DNA of 64,000 nt from Schistocerca nitens (Eukaryota; Arthropoda; Insecta; Orthoptera; Acrididae). The translations under genes were made by a program, and so were the position numbers. Location: the NCBI RefSeq assembly GCF_023898315.1, contig NC_064617.1, positions 618,999,000-619,062,999 on the forward strand. Direction: 5' to 3'. A model generated the notes under the pieces. That model saw only the letters and a list, made by a program, of their open reading frames with translations. It was not told where the DNA came from and did no database searches. Below are positions 46,260 to 58,260 of the stretch, piece after piece. Each line of letters starts with the position of its first letter. Position 1 is the first letter of the stretch.

Positions 46260-47240
46260 AACATTAAATGAGGTCTTCAGTTCTATGATATAAATAACTG
46301 AACGGCTGAGAAAGTTTTGTAACTATATCAGCAGTGGCAATATATGCATTTTCATCTGTTACAGAAAATCTGTTGGAAGGTATGCGCCACTTGGAAAGTA
46401 GATCGAAGAGACTTCTCTGATCCATCAACAAAATTGAGACCGAATCTTTTTTTACTTCATACACTTTAACAGTTACTAAGTCATCCACTTTAATTTTTGA
46501 AAAATGGTCATCTTCTTCAACGTCTTCGTTCGAAGAATAGTGAGATTCTTTTAATACCAAATGCGTGCTTTTATCTAACAATGAATCCAGTTCTAAAGGA
46601 ATAGGTTTTTCTAATTATGTTTCTACGATTCTGTGGCAGAGGCTTGTTCTTCCAGGTGGGTCTTCGCAGATGAACTCGTAAGAATAAGAGATTCTCCTTT
46701 CTTTCGCCAAGGAATTTCCCTTTTCTAGGTACCAAAGTGTGGGTATAGAAGCAGGGCTTCAGCACTCACAGGTAATTCTGCTTGGAGTTCTTGTTCATGA
46801 GAACAAGAAGGAATGTTATTACCAACAACGGTACTAGAGATAGAAGAATTTAAATCAGTAACAGAGGCAGGAGAAGATGGCGGAAATAAACCTGGAAATG
46901 TAATAACAACATTACTTTCTGAAACAACTTCAATTCTTAGATGGCTCATTACAAATGAACAGACGATCTGTTTCGTCTAATGTTTCATCACTGAAAGACA
47001 TTAGTCACGTATGTTTGAAATCTTTGGTGATATTAGAGGGAGTGAAAGCAGATTGAAATGTTTCACTAACTAGGTCTAGTATGTCACAGATACAGAGTGT
47101 CTGTCTGGGATGATTTAGTAGCCAACTGACGCAAGATTTATAGTAGCAGCACGTTAAAGGCCTATAAACGACAATATCTAAAGGTTACATTTTATTACTG
47201 CATTTTGGCGGTATCGCTGACAAAATTTGTGGCATTGGAA
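46260..47240 (-). mobile_element. pogo/jerky-like (DDE_1) transposase relic
   Basis: Minus-strand text near 47000-47220 includes IPPKCSNKMQPLDI-like residues, then WLLNHPRQTLCICDI and FQSAFTPSNITKDFK. That is the conserved block after the catalytic core in pogo/Tigger/jerky transposases (HCSHLLQPLDVGVF type, then AFTPSNI). The last part (46264-46581) reads SKIKVDDLVTVKVYEVKKDS and NRFSVTDENAYIATADIVTKL, an accessory C-terminal tail seen in some insect relatives. Stops and shifts separate the parts. No terminal repeats found. Confidence 0.62.
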
Positions 47241-47940
47241 AGTAAAAATTTATGATTAAAATAAACTAGGTCTAAAAGTAGACTTTATCAAAATTTTTAC
47301 AACGAATGATGTACATTATTTTCGAAAGTAAAGAGATGTATAAACTACAAAGGTAAAAAATTATATTTATGTTAAGCAGACTGGCCCACATAACCTAACT
47401 GTCTTGGTGTCTAGTTAACGTAACCACACATTCTTTTTTTCCATGACACTACAAAACTTTTAAACAAAGATTAATCAAAAACATGACAACTTGCTGTACA
47501 GCGATAGCAGCTCGAGCTGTTTTGGTGTATTTGGCTTCTGCGAAATTCTTGAAATAACAAAGGCGCAGTGAACAAAATGAACAGGAAGGAAACGTTTGAT
47601 CTCTGGAACCAAACAAAAGAATTGCTTGTTGCTTTTCAGTCTTTATTAACAACTTAAGTTCTTAGAGGTGAAGAGTTTCTTGGCCATCTGATGAAAGACA
47701 TAGGAAACAACTTCCACTAATCTTACAAGCAAGAACCAGTTGACCTGACCTGGCCAGTTAACCTAGCTCTCCTTGATCACGTTGCCACTAGCATGACCAC
47801 CTCATTTCTTCCTCTATCCTCTAATTCCTTGGGCCGGCTATGGCTTTATTTGTAGCGTAAGCTGCTCCTCCTGACTTTATAGTGACTCACATCGCAGTAA
47901 CTTTGCTTTGCAAAAATTGTTTAACAAAACCAAATGTGTT
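47240..47940. other. Unassigned sequence
   Basis: A frame of 67 codons (47449-47652, minus) may be another piece of the neighbouring transposon relic, but nothing identifies it. Confidence 0.3.
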
Positions 47941-47945
47941 GTGGC

Positions 47946-48150
47946 GACTTTGCTTTGTCTCAATAGCTTGCAGTAAAAGACGGACGTCTGTACCGCGATG
48001 GCATATTTTCCAAGTTCATCGGTTCTTCCGCCGCTTCTTGGTAGAACAAAGACTTTGCTTTGTGTCGCAATAGTCTACAGTAAGAGACGGACATCTGTAC
48101 CACATTTGTCAGTCCAACCGTTTCTCCCGCCACTTCTGGGTAGAAGAGCA
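47946..48150. repeat. Two-copy tandem repeat, about 105 bp
   Basis: GACTTTGCTTTGT at 47946 recurs at 48051, each followed by AGACGGAC(G/A)TCTGTACC and by (C/T)CCGCC(G/A)CTTCT, with moderate divergence. The period is a multiple of three, and a 63-codon minus-strand frame covers both copies, but there is no evidence that it is coding. Confidence 0.7.
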
Positions 48151-48159
48151 TAACAGTAA

Positions 48160-49610
48160 ACTGAAAGCACTATATTGCGTATGTTCTACAGTATTACTTT
48201 ATTCAGTTAATCAATTTTCGGCCAACGAGATGATCATCAGACTTTAACTGATTATCATCATCAAAGAAGTTACAATGTTTGTAAACGACATTGAAAAAAG
48301 ACGGTACTACTCTAAACTGAGGCACAAACACGCAATGAATGTCACCTTTGATGACGCAGTTATAATTAAAATTAAAAGGTAAGAAGTTGAACAACACAAA
48401 AGTATGAAGCTAGCAAACTTGGAAAGAAATGAAAATTAAACTCGAAAAACAGTCGTTGTGCTGCAGTTTACATTAAATGAACAAGTCCAATAAAATAAAA
48501 ATGAAATTAGTACATCACAAGAACGCGTCACTACACAGAAACCAGCTAATAGAAGGAATTAACAATTGTGACAGCAGAATTTATTGAGTACATAGCGCCA
48601 GTTGCACAGACTCTTGTTAACAGCCGCTTAAGCTTTATTCTCGGAACAGTGCGGGGAACGCTTTGTACCAACGCGGCAAAACGCCTAACCGGAGAGTAAA
48701 CGAGGAACAGGTTAACCGGAGATTTCGGACCACGTTACCCAGTTTATCTGGAGACTACGTTTATACGATGGCAGGAATAGTAACACAATCAGACACAGAT
48801 AAATATATTTTGTTAGGATTGTTTGTTAAATTAAAGAAGAGAATATAGTGAGACTTCACCCTAATTATTTTGAAGACTGCGTGATTTCGAATTTATATCT
48901 ATATTTTGTCTGTCGAAGGAAGCTGTATTTCATCATTAATATCTCGTAAGTGAGTGGTGCATACAACTGACAGGTGAGACTGTTTCCTAAAATAAACTAT
49001 TCCCTTGTAGGAATATGCATTTGCTATCAGTACTCGGTGAATGATATAGGCGATTGTCGTGTACTCGGGTTATTTGTGTAAACTAGATGCAGAAAATGAT
49101 AACTCATTCCAAAGTAGTGTCGTTATTGTGGCACTGTTATGATCTTTACAGTATTAGAAAGATTTCCTCCGTTTTATTTAGCAGGATGGACCCAACCAGA
49201 GCGAAAAACCACACCAGTCTCGGTCGCTATTTGGGCTGACATAATTTTCATATTAGACAAAAACATCTGGATTTTTCATGTAAAGATCTTCGATGGAACA
49301 AAAATGTCCCAAGTTCACTCAGCCACAATTTATCTGTAGTAGAAACTATTGTTCACTCTTATCTGCCATTTTTCAACAACTGTTCATGTTTTAGTAAATG
49401 CTTTAAGACTAAACGCCCATTAATTCTTCAGAACAACAAAATTGTCTCCCAGCTACCATTATTCCCATAAAAATGTGAAGTATTTGTGCTTCCTCAAGCT
49501 AAATTTAACGCAGTAGCATGAAGAGTGAGGTCAGTACCTTTTTATTTTAAAGAAAAAGAAAACACAATGCTTCTTCAGCTGTAGAATATAGCGATTGTGT
49601 TACTCAGTTA
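48160..49610. other. Mostly unassigned; possible Penelope-type terminal sequence near 48200
   Basis: The stretch TCAATTTTCGGCCAACGAGA then TGATCATCAGACTTTAACTG resembles the terminal repeats of insect Penelope-like elements as I remember them. Nothing else recognised. Confidence 0.3.
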
Positions 49611-49616
49611 TTAGTA

Positions 49617-50935
49617 CGAGGGTTGGAACTTAAATAGTGGCTACTATTTATTCACAACCTATAAAAAAGGGTTACATATTTGCACCTGTTACTGTCCTTC
49701 AAAGTAGTCACCAGCGTTGTGCAGAACCCGTTTGCCTGCGATGTGGAAGGCGTAGTATACCGTTAGCAGAGCCTGTTCTGTTGATGGTGCGAATGGAGCG
49801 GACTACTGCCTGTCGAATCTCTGGAACAGTTCTGAAGCGAATGCCACAAAGTTGTTCCTTTATCTTCGGAATCAAATCAACGTCACAAGGACTTACGTCC
49901 GGAGAGTATAATGGATGGTACAGTACTTCCCAGCCCCATCTACCTAACAGAGCAGCCACAGCTTGGGCAGTATGCGCCCGCTCATTGTCGTGCAAAATCA
50001 TGGTTGGGTGGGGGGGGGGGGCGCAGAAGGTGTCGCCGCTTCTTTCGTAAAGCTGACTGCAGGTGATGCTCCAAAAACGAACGGTAATACTGGGCACTGA
50101 CGGTCTGCCGATGAGGAATGTAATGCGTTAGGTTAACACCATCAGAGTCGTACACGAGCATCACCATAAATAACTTTCACCGTACTGGGGCTCCGACGCA
50201 CTTCCGACTTTCACCACGACCCACAATAACGCCATTCGTTGAATTAGGGTTTCGTACGATGTGGTCCATGTATCATCCAGTGTTACGATACGGCGTAAGA
50301 AAGCCTCTCCTTGACGCTCATAGTGCTCCAATTGCGTCTGGGCAGCGTCGTAATGCATCCATTTCTGCATTTCCGGAACCCATCGTGATGCAGTTTTTCG
50401 CATGCCCAGGTGTTCCTTCAGGGTGCGAAGCACAGTCGTATGTGCTAATCCGGTTTCGTGGGCGAGCTCATTCATCTTATGGCGTCGATCACTGTTCACT
50501 AACGCGACAACAGCATGGATTTCTTTTTCAGAGACGCTAGGAAGACCTGTCCGATGCATGTCTATCACATCTGCCGAACTTCGTTGAAGGCTTTTACACA
50601 ACTTGCCACTGTTCTGTACGGCAACGCCGATCCTCCCACGCCTCTTGAAGACCCTAGTGACCCTGTCGTGCTGTACGACCTCTGGCTCATTAAATTTTGT
50701 TCCAGCTCCGTTGTTCCTGTATCGAAAACTTAGTGACACCGTTGCGTTAGACCGCTCGCTTACAAGTGACTGTGTTTCCCTCGATTATGCGCACGCCGGT
50801 GACGTGGGACGGGCGAGTCTCTTTGCTCGGAGGTAAGGTAGGTATGTCAACAAAGTGTGCTATCACCGACAATAGTGGATTCCATTGCATAGTGTCTCCA
50901 CAGCAGTGTTGCCACTATTTAAGTTCCCACCCTCG
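49617..50935 (-). mobile_element. mariner-like element, full length but inactive
   Basis: Inverted terminal repeats of about 25 bp (CGAGGGTTGGAACTTAAATA on the left, CGAGGGTGGGAACTTAAATA on the right strand) with one mismatch flank 1.32 kb between TA dinucleotides at 49615-49616 and 50936-50937. The minus strand encodes a mariner transposase in parts. The N-terminal half (50161-50739) has a helix-turn-helix (AHETGLAHTTVLRTLKEHLG) and the first catalytic block TLDDTWTT. The C-terminal part (49708-50097) has ILHDNERAHTAQ and YHPLYSPDVSPCDVDLI, so the DD34D residues are all present. Two frame changes separate these, near 50165 and beside a run of about 12 G at 50009-50020. Confidence 0.92.
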
Positions 50936-50939
50936 TATT

Positions 50940-52925
50940 GTCCACATAAGCACATCCATATTCATCATTATAATATTATTTACCTGCGTGTTGTAAGAGC
51001 GTTGGTAGTTGTCATTCAGCCAGTGGGAATCTTTAGTTATTGAATCTACATGATCATAACATTTGGGAGGAGTGGAAGTTAAGACACGTTTTTAAATTTC
51101 ACTTGAACAATAATACAAATTTTCCTCTCGGAGTTTCTTTCTTTCAGATACGGCTCTGTTCCATTAATGATTTAGCCACTGTTGACTCTCAGACACTGCG
51201 TCTCTGGTGATAACTTTCTGGCCCTTGGAGACTTCTTTGGCATTAACAAGACGACCACAAGCAGAATAATTAAAGGTTGTGGATGATAGAGACCATTTTG
51301 TTAATTATATCAGTTATCTGATGTAATGAAATTAAAAAAAAGTATTTAGATTAATATATTTTTCTTCTTCAATAATTTCTTTTAATTTTTGTTTTCTAAT
51401 ACTCATTATTAGCTTTATGCTCTTTTTTAAAGTAATACAGACCTTTTTCCATTCCCTGTTTCTCGTTGTGCTACATTTAAAACAGCACCATGTGAAACTC
51501 TGCTAATTCTTTCATATTTGAAGCTAGGTATTTTTATTCTGAAAACGGAATTGAGGGTTTTCAGCTAAGATGATTGCAGAAAACAACATAGTGAAGGTAT
51601 CCTGTCTCCAGTTACAACCCCCTCCTTCCTCCTAGACTACATACAGCTGGTAGGGATTATTGCACAGGCCACAATTACGTGTGAAATAATCCCTGTTCCC
51701 CAGTGATTTAGGTGAAATATAAAAACAACAGTCTCCAGTTTGGGTATGTGGCACGGGTAAATTTCAACTTCAGCAGTACAAAAAATATTATGTTCGTTCA
51801 TTGTAAATGTTGACAACTTATTCTTGGAATAAGCTTTCAATAAAATTATTAATAACCATCACATAATCGAAACAGGATTTCTATACGCACATGAATTGCG
51901 AAATTGGATGCCCAAATACTGTTCAGTAATTCAGCAGAGGTTCTTCCCGTAGGCCACCCATAGCTGCAGTAACGAATTAATCATTTTAAGACGTAACTAC
52001 AACAGCAAGCTAGCCAGTAACGTCTCACAGAATTGTCAGTGTTTCACAATTTGTTGAAGACTCTTAAAAGTCCTACTACTATTTCACAGAGGATACTGGA
52101 TTTCACAGTTGTTACTGTATTTGGTGCCTACGTACAGTTTGTCATTGAGCATACAGCTACGAGCCATGGCACATTATCTCGCCTAGAAATATTACATCTG
52201 AATCGAACTGACGGTGGAGTTCTTCAGTTGACAACTATCAAGCTGTGTAATTTACTGCACACAACTTGGAACTTACGTTCCACGTATCGGCCATGTAGCC
52301 TCTGCTACCTTTCCAGAGCATAAAATTTACGTGTTTCATTCTTTAAAACTAAATTGTATGTCTGTTGTAGCTACAGTGTCGACGAGGTAGATGAAACAGT
52401 GTGTCTAGTGAAACTGCTGCATATTTTTTCCCATGTTTTCGGAGTTTTAGAAGGATCACCTACTGGTCAAACAAGTGGATAATCCTTTAACTATTTTCAA
52501 GACAGCTCGTTATGTTATACATGGAAGTATCCTACTTGGTTGGTGAATGTTTTGCACTAATCTTTTCACTGCAGGAGCCTGCGTTAGTTTTCTTGTTTCT
52601 TACTACGCTCGTGAACACATTTACAGCATTTACCAGCCTCCAAATATCCTCAAGCGAAAAGGTTTTCGATCTAGAACGCTTATTCCTCTTGTTAAACACG
52701 CTACTTTTGCAGACGACTTACTAAATAAATATGAAATGAGGTACGCGAAGATAGCCAGAGTGGTTTACTCTTGCTATCAACTTAAGTGGACGGAAACTGT
52801 ATTCTAAGAACAATTAACCACAGAATAACATGGCGTCCTACAACGGACACTCCAAATTATACCTTCGTTAACCTATTCCTCGGTGAGACATCCCTGACTT
52901 AATCCGAAGGTTGTGCAGATAGCCC
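50940..52925. other. Unassigned sequence
   Basis: AT-rich with short frames (up to 96 codons at 52033-52323) and no domain or repeat recognised. Confidence 0.35.
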
Positions 52926-52934
52926 ACAGGGAAT

Positions 52935-53220
52935 GACAATAAAATAAAAAGAAATGAAAAAGTACAGGAAACTGGAGGAATAGGAAGTAATCGACAGTCT
53001 GGGGGGGGTAATGGAAACCCCGTGTATTACGCGAAGTTTAGGAGACGTGACGTATTCAGCTGTGTTTGCTAATTTAATATCAAATCAGAATTCTGGATTG
53101 GATATGTGTTCAGTTCCATGATTTCAATAAGCTGAGTTTTTGGCCTTTGTTAGCTAAGAGAAGAACATGGTCAGCAAACGTGGAGTCAGAATTCTGCATC
53201 CTACAGACGTGTTTCTTTTC
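52935..53220. repeat. Second copy of a Penelope-like tail sequence
   Basis: GGAGGAATAGGAAGTAATCGA ... GAAGTTTAGGAGACGTGACG ... GAGTTTTTGGCCTTTGTTAGC parallels 43990-44165 in the same orientation. The match is patchy and old. A further weak match to 43300-43640 lies at about 53560-53830. Confidence 0.5.
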
Positions 53221-54107
53221 AGTCAGTCTAGTTGCTACGTCGCTATCTGCTTGTCTAATATATAATTAATCAGAATTAAGTCAAGTAATTTTGTTTGGTA
53301 CCAAAACTGTTGACTAGTAACTGAAACTTCTTTGCCGAAAATAGTCAGTTAAATTCTGATAATGGCTTTGAAAGCTGAAAACTGGGAATCTCACTAAATT
53401 GATCCCGTAGAACATAAGCTGTGTAGTGTTTTTAGATTATTATTATGTCGTTACACAAAGAAGCGACGGAAGAATCACCTAATACAATTTCTTTAATTGC
53501 CTATTCCATGTACATGTATAAAAAATAAAATATGATGATTAGACTAATGCCTGTGGTCAATGCAGCCATCCTCAGGTCTGCGGAAAAAAAAAAAACAGAA
53601 AATTGCTTTAGGAAACATTTTCTACAACGTAATCTTAAGTTTAATATCTCTGAGGGAAGCACAAATACCTCTTAGTGAGAAGGTCAGCATCCAACATACG
53701 GAATGAAAATCAAATATAAACATTACATGAACGCGAATTAAAGGCAAGTTTACAGTGCTACACAAAAATTTTTTTTGACAAGCTATGTTCATGTTAGATG
53801 CAGGTTCAACATAACCTGGATACACCATTAGCAGCCATATTCTACAATAGCTTGTACTTGCATAATGGAGAAGTTAAATAAAAACTATGTTAGCAGCAAT
53901 AACAAAAAGTTAGTCTGGTTCTACACCCATATGAATACACAAAAAACGTACAATAGCACTAGAAAAAAATACGTTTTTAAAACGTCTAAAGGAAGCACAA
54001 ATACGAGGATAATAACCTATCACTCACGGTAACAATTTTAATTTCTACATATGTACGCAATCTAGATAATTGAAAGAATTTGAAAAATTATTTTCTACAT
54101 TTCAACT

Positions 54108-54200
54108 TATTTGATCCTCTGCTGCCTTCTCTCAAAGCGAACAATTCGTCTTTTACTGTATACGTTTCACCTGTTTCAGTAAATCGTTGCATAATGTTTC
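54108..54200 (-). mobile_element. RTE-like LINE relic, right part of a split copy
   Basis: It starts ACTTATTTGATCCTCTGCTG and continues the family sequence that stops at 43146, then fades by about 54200. The shared 15-base string at both edges looks like a target duplication of whatever inserted between. Confidence 0.5.
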
Positions 54201-54204
54201 ATCA

Positions 54205-57072
54205 TTTATGAGACATATGATAGTTTCCAAAATAATAGCAATACCGGTTCAACAATATCAAGTCAGAAAAAGTTGCTTGTTCATGGGTAATACAAGAATG
54301 ACTTTGCTATGGGCACAGAAATAAATCCAAATAGTTGCCTAGAATAACTTTGATAATAGTTAGTGTAAAATTATACTAAGCAAACTAAGGATTCTCAGGT
54401 ATAAACAAGTTGCAAAGATTGACTCCGAATATATCAGAATAACATGATATAAAGTATAGAGATAAACCTGAAGTGATAAAAAAACGAAAATTTTTTTCAA
54501 TCAATCATCCGAGCCAAATCACGGTCTCAGGTGTTACCTATCAACCAATATAATTCTTGTCCGAGATGCTACTCCAGGCGGGTGTAAAATGAATGTGCAC
54601 AACGGAAAATACTGAACGCGAAAATGAAGATTTGGCCCTGTCTGACTACCCCCTGAAGCAGATCTTAGGATCTCATAATGGTGATATTATCTCTTCCTTC
54701 TTGCTCTTTAACACATCAACTACAACATCAACATAAATGAATAATTAAGGGAACTAGTAACTACAAATGATAAATGCTGTTTCTGCTTATACATTTGTTG
54801 TGGATTAAAGCCCCATTATGCATTACAAATGTTTATATATCAATGTCCAATGGATATAAAGACATAAAAATGGATTTCCTAACTAATATCATTGATCAAT
54901 TGCCCAAATCTGCCCCTTTTTGTAGCTACGCGATCTAATATAAATGACATGAGATGACTAACATCACCTACGTACCAAACGCTAAAAGACACTACTTTCA
55001 AAGATGATCTACAGTGGTGTGCAACCTCAGTGGAAGTAAAATTTACGTGATTACAGCTGTTTAGCTTTATAACCCTAATATGCCGAAGCAATTAGCAGTA
55101 TCACCGTATGTACTGCGACCGGTGCGTAGGAGTGATGGTTCTCGTACACGTCTGCGACGACGGAATAACTCCAGCAACAAAAACATAAAAAAAACCTCAT
55201 TCAAACACTAGGACGGCAGAAGATGGTCCTCTGACTAGTATAATCTAATACTGTCTTCTCCCTCTGTGTTCTACATACGGGAAAAGCGAACACCCAGTCA
55301 CAAGGACGGAGTTCAGATGACGTCTCAACATGAATATAGGCATGCAGAAAGCGAATCATACTCTCGAAACCACGAAATATACTCCATCTCTACAGATTCA
55401 TCCGAACGCCGACCAACCATATTTTAGTCTTTTGTCGTCCAGTGAAGAAAGCTTGCGAGGAAATACGTATCCCCGTTAATTACGAATGCATACAATGGTA
55501 CGCTTCTCAGAGTAAATATCTTCGGAAATAACCCAGCCTGCGTGATTTCCGAGGTAACGCTTCCTCCTTCCTCTCTGCTGCGTCCAGGATTTTTGGAGTT
55601 TCCGAAGTATTATCCGGTTATCGTTTCGGCCCCGCTACAATACCGGCCAGCCGCCGCTGTGTTGTGCTTCAGCGCCCAGGTGCTCCGACCGTCCGTCTTG
55701 GCTGCTTCCTGTGTCAAGCAGGACCAAAATACCTCTGCGGCATTTTCCACCCGGGGCTTGAGTTACGCCTGCCGTTTCATTTCCACTGGCATTCCAGCCT
55801 CTACTAGTATAAGCAATAATTAATTATGCCGTTTTGTTAATAAAGACACTCCGTCATTTTTCATGCATTAAGCGTTCACAAATAGTTACAAAATGTACTT
55901 GACAATGTCAGTCTTCTTTAAATATTCATATATCCGATGTACAACCTATCAAATGATACCTAACTGCGGTTGTAAATCACGGCAATGTATGTAGATGGGT
56001 GCTTGTGCGAAATTATAGCCACCTTATACTTGATATACCTGGATGAAATTCGCTGCATTGTTAAGAACAACAAGACATAGCCTTAATGTCTGAAACACGG
56101 TAGTTACAGACAGCAGACAACAACATCTGTTAGGTAGTAAACGAAGAACTCAAGGAAGTTAACAGTTGGTCTTAAAGACCTTACCTAAGAAATCAAACAG
56201 TTGAGCTTTTGGTGAGGGAGGATAATTAACACTTCAGAATTAAGTGAAGTTGATAATTCCATATGAACTGTAAGAAATCCAAACTTTATTTGGGTAAATA
56301 TTGACAGTCCATAAAAACTTCTTGGACATGCAAGGTACTGAAAAAAATATCATCAACATATTAGGCATTTACAACTCAGTTATCAGTACCAGACATCAAT
56401 TGTTTGTAGCTATGACCTTCCCTTAGGTATTACTAATTATCTGCTCTTCGCCGTGGAACAGTTGTTTGTGCCATAACAAGCAAGAGTAACGTCGCTTTTA
56501 ATACAGGCCTTTTTAAAGTACTGTTATGTGAGTACTGTACATCTAGCAGTCATGGGCATTAAGGAAAAAAAACATTAGTATTTGCTGCACTACCAGCTGT
56601 ATCACTTATAAGGGAACAATATTCAGACTCAACTTTAATACAACATGCAAAGCTGACAAAAATATCAAACAGTTTTCCCACCACTTAAGTAGGTGATACC
56701 GATTTTAATATACGAAAAGCAGTATTAAATACAAATATAACAATTTTATCAATCTAAAATAAATTTTCTCTGTACGATTCATCACATTGTTAAACCTTAT
56801 CCACTACATCTGTAATGCATTATGATAATTTTCTTTCGTTTTCCGGTTTTTCTGCATCTCGTTATAGCATTGTGGTAACAACTGCAGACAAGAGTTTGCA
56901 AACAGTTGGGGATTAACAGATCACGAACACTTAAAATTCGCTAGACACAAACACTTGTTTAAACTGGCATTGAGCTCCAGAAAAGTAATTCATTTTTGAT
57001 GATTCTGAATGTTTCGAAGGGCCTTTTGTTTCCAAAATGAAATATTGTTTTGGGGATATTTTTCACATAGAC
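54205..57072. other. Unassigned sequence
   Basis: About 2.9 kb. A locally GC-richer patch at 55530-55800 contains a 93-codon frame without domains. No gene or named repeat supported. Confidence 0.35.
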
Positions 57073-57076
57073 ATAT

Positions 57077-57385
57077 TGAAACCTCCCCTTTAGAAAAATT
57101 TATACACGAGACTGTGCTTAACCTGACGCACAATATTTTTAGCGCAACGCAATCTGACTTTCAATAATCTCTACAAGAGAACGGCCCTGACTAACATTAA
57201 CCTGTACTTTTCACAAATCACTTACCTCACAAAAATCTTGGTTACTCCCCCTACTGCAATACAGCAAGCGCCACTACTGCCAGCTAAATAAAAGATTCAA
57301 ACTATGGAAGGCATTAACTACTGATAGGGATAGTTAGCAAATGAAAGATATTAATAGAGAACAAACAATGTATTTACCTTGAAAT

Positions 57386-57441
<56 letters not shown>

Positions 57442-57670
57442 CAGTTCAAGACAAATTTCAAAACTCCGCCATCTCTCTCCCCACATCCACCACTGCTGGT
57501 GGCTCACCTCCAACTGCGCAACGCTACGCGCTGTTCACAGCCAGCTGCCTAGCACTACAATGGCGAGTATTACAACAATGCAAAGCAGCCACAGACTGCA
57601 CACAGCACAGCCAGTGATTTTCATACAGAGGTGGCGTTACCAATAAAAAAACCTAAACAGGCTACTTACA
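57077..57670 (-). repeat. 3' LTR of fossil element 2
   Basis: TG...CA ends. It contains a (TA)n run of about 50 bp near 57391-57440. It parallels 62593-63202. Confidence 0.92.
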
Positions 57671-58044
57671 TAGCCCCCATGCTCCCCACAAAAAAATTTT
57701 ACAAATTGGTTTGGGCAGTGGCCAATACAGATTTGAAAAAAATTTTCATAATTACAATAACAAAGAAATCAAATGCACACACTTATTGATACAATGTTGG
57801 TCAAAAGCTAAAATTTTCTCACAGTCCATAAAGACAGTCCTGATCATTCATCCTATTGCAGTGTTTTTCTCAAAGTCTGAGCAGTAAAAGAAAATGCACA
57901 CGGAAGTAGTGGATTTCCATGCAATCTTGAAGAAGTAGCGTTGTCCTTCCAACGGAAAGACAGTACTGACTCTCGACATGCAGACAGGTCATGGGCCACA
58001 ACAGAGCAAACCCACAGCGGAGTCAATCGAAGTTTTGAAGAATA

Positions 58045-58260
58045 TCGTTTGGTAGGTCATCACAGAGCAGACCCACTGTAGTCCTGGTAGAGATTACGGT
58101 ATTGGTGGGCCACCAGAGGCGCAGACCCACTGCAGTCCTTGCAGAAATAATGGTACTGGTGAGTCATCAAAGATGCAGACCCACTGTAGTCCTTGTAGAG
58201 ACAATGGTACTGGTGGGCCACCAGAGGTGCAGACCCACTGCAGTCCTTGTAGAGATGGCC
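58045..58260. repeat. 54-bp tandem repeat (about four copies) in LTR fossil 2
   Basis: The marker CAGACCCACTG recurs at 58068, 58122, 58176 and 58230, exactly 54 bp apart. On the minus strand the repeat stays in frame as an 18-residue unit (YKDCSGSAPLVAHQY type). Alternate copies are more alike (GGGCCACCAGAGG versus GAGTCATCAAAGA), hinting at a higher-order 108-bp unit. Confidence 0.88.

Noticed and set aside
34480-54200. One RTE-like LINE spanning 34480-35370, 42770-43146 and 54108-54200
   Set aside because: The first piece covers a different part of the family, with a gap of missing sequence before the second, and the host gene lies between them. Only the second and third pieces abut.
55542-55823. 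GC-richer 93-codon frame
   Set aside because: No domain, signal peptide or splice context; probably chance in a GC-rich patch.
58045-58260. CRISPR-like array (54-bp period)
   Set aside because: The units are contiguous tandem repeats without spacers and lie inside an LTR element.
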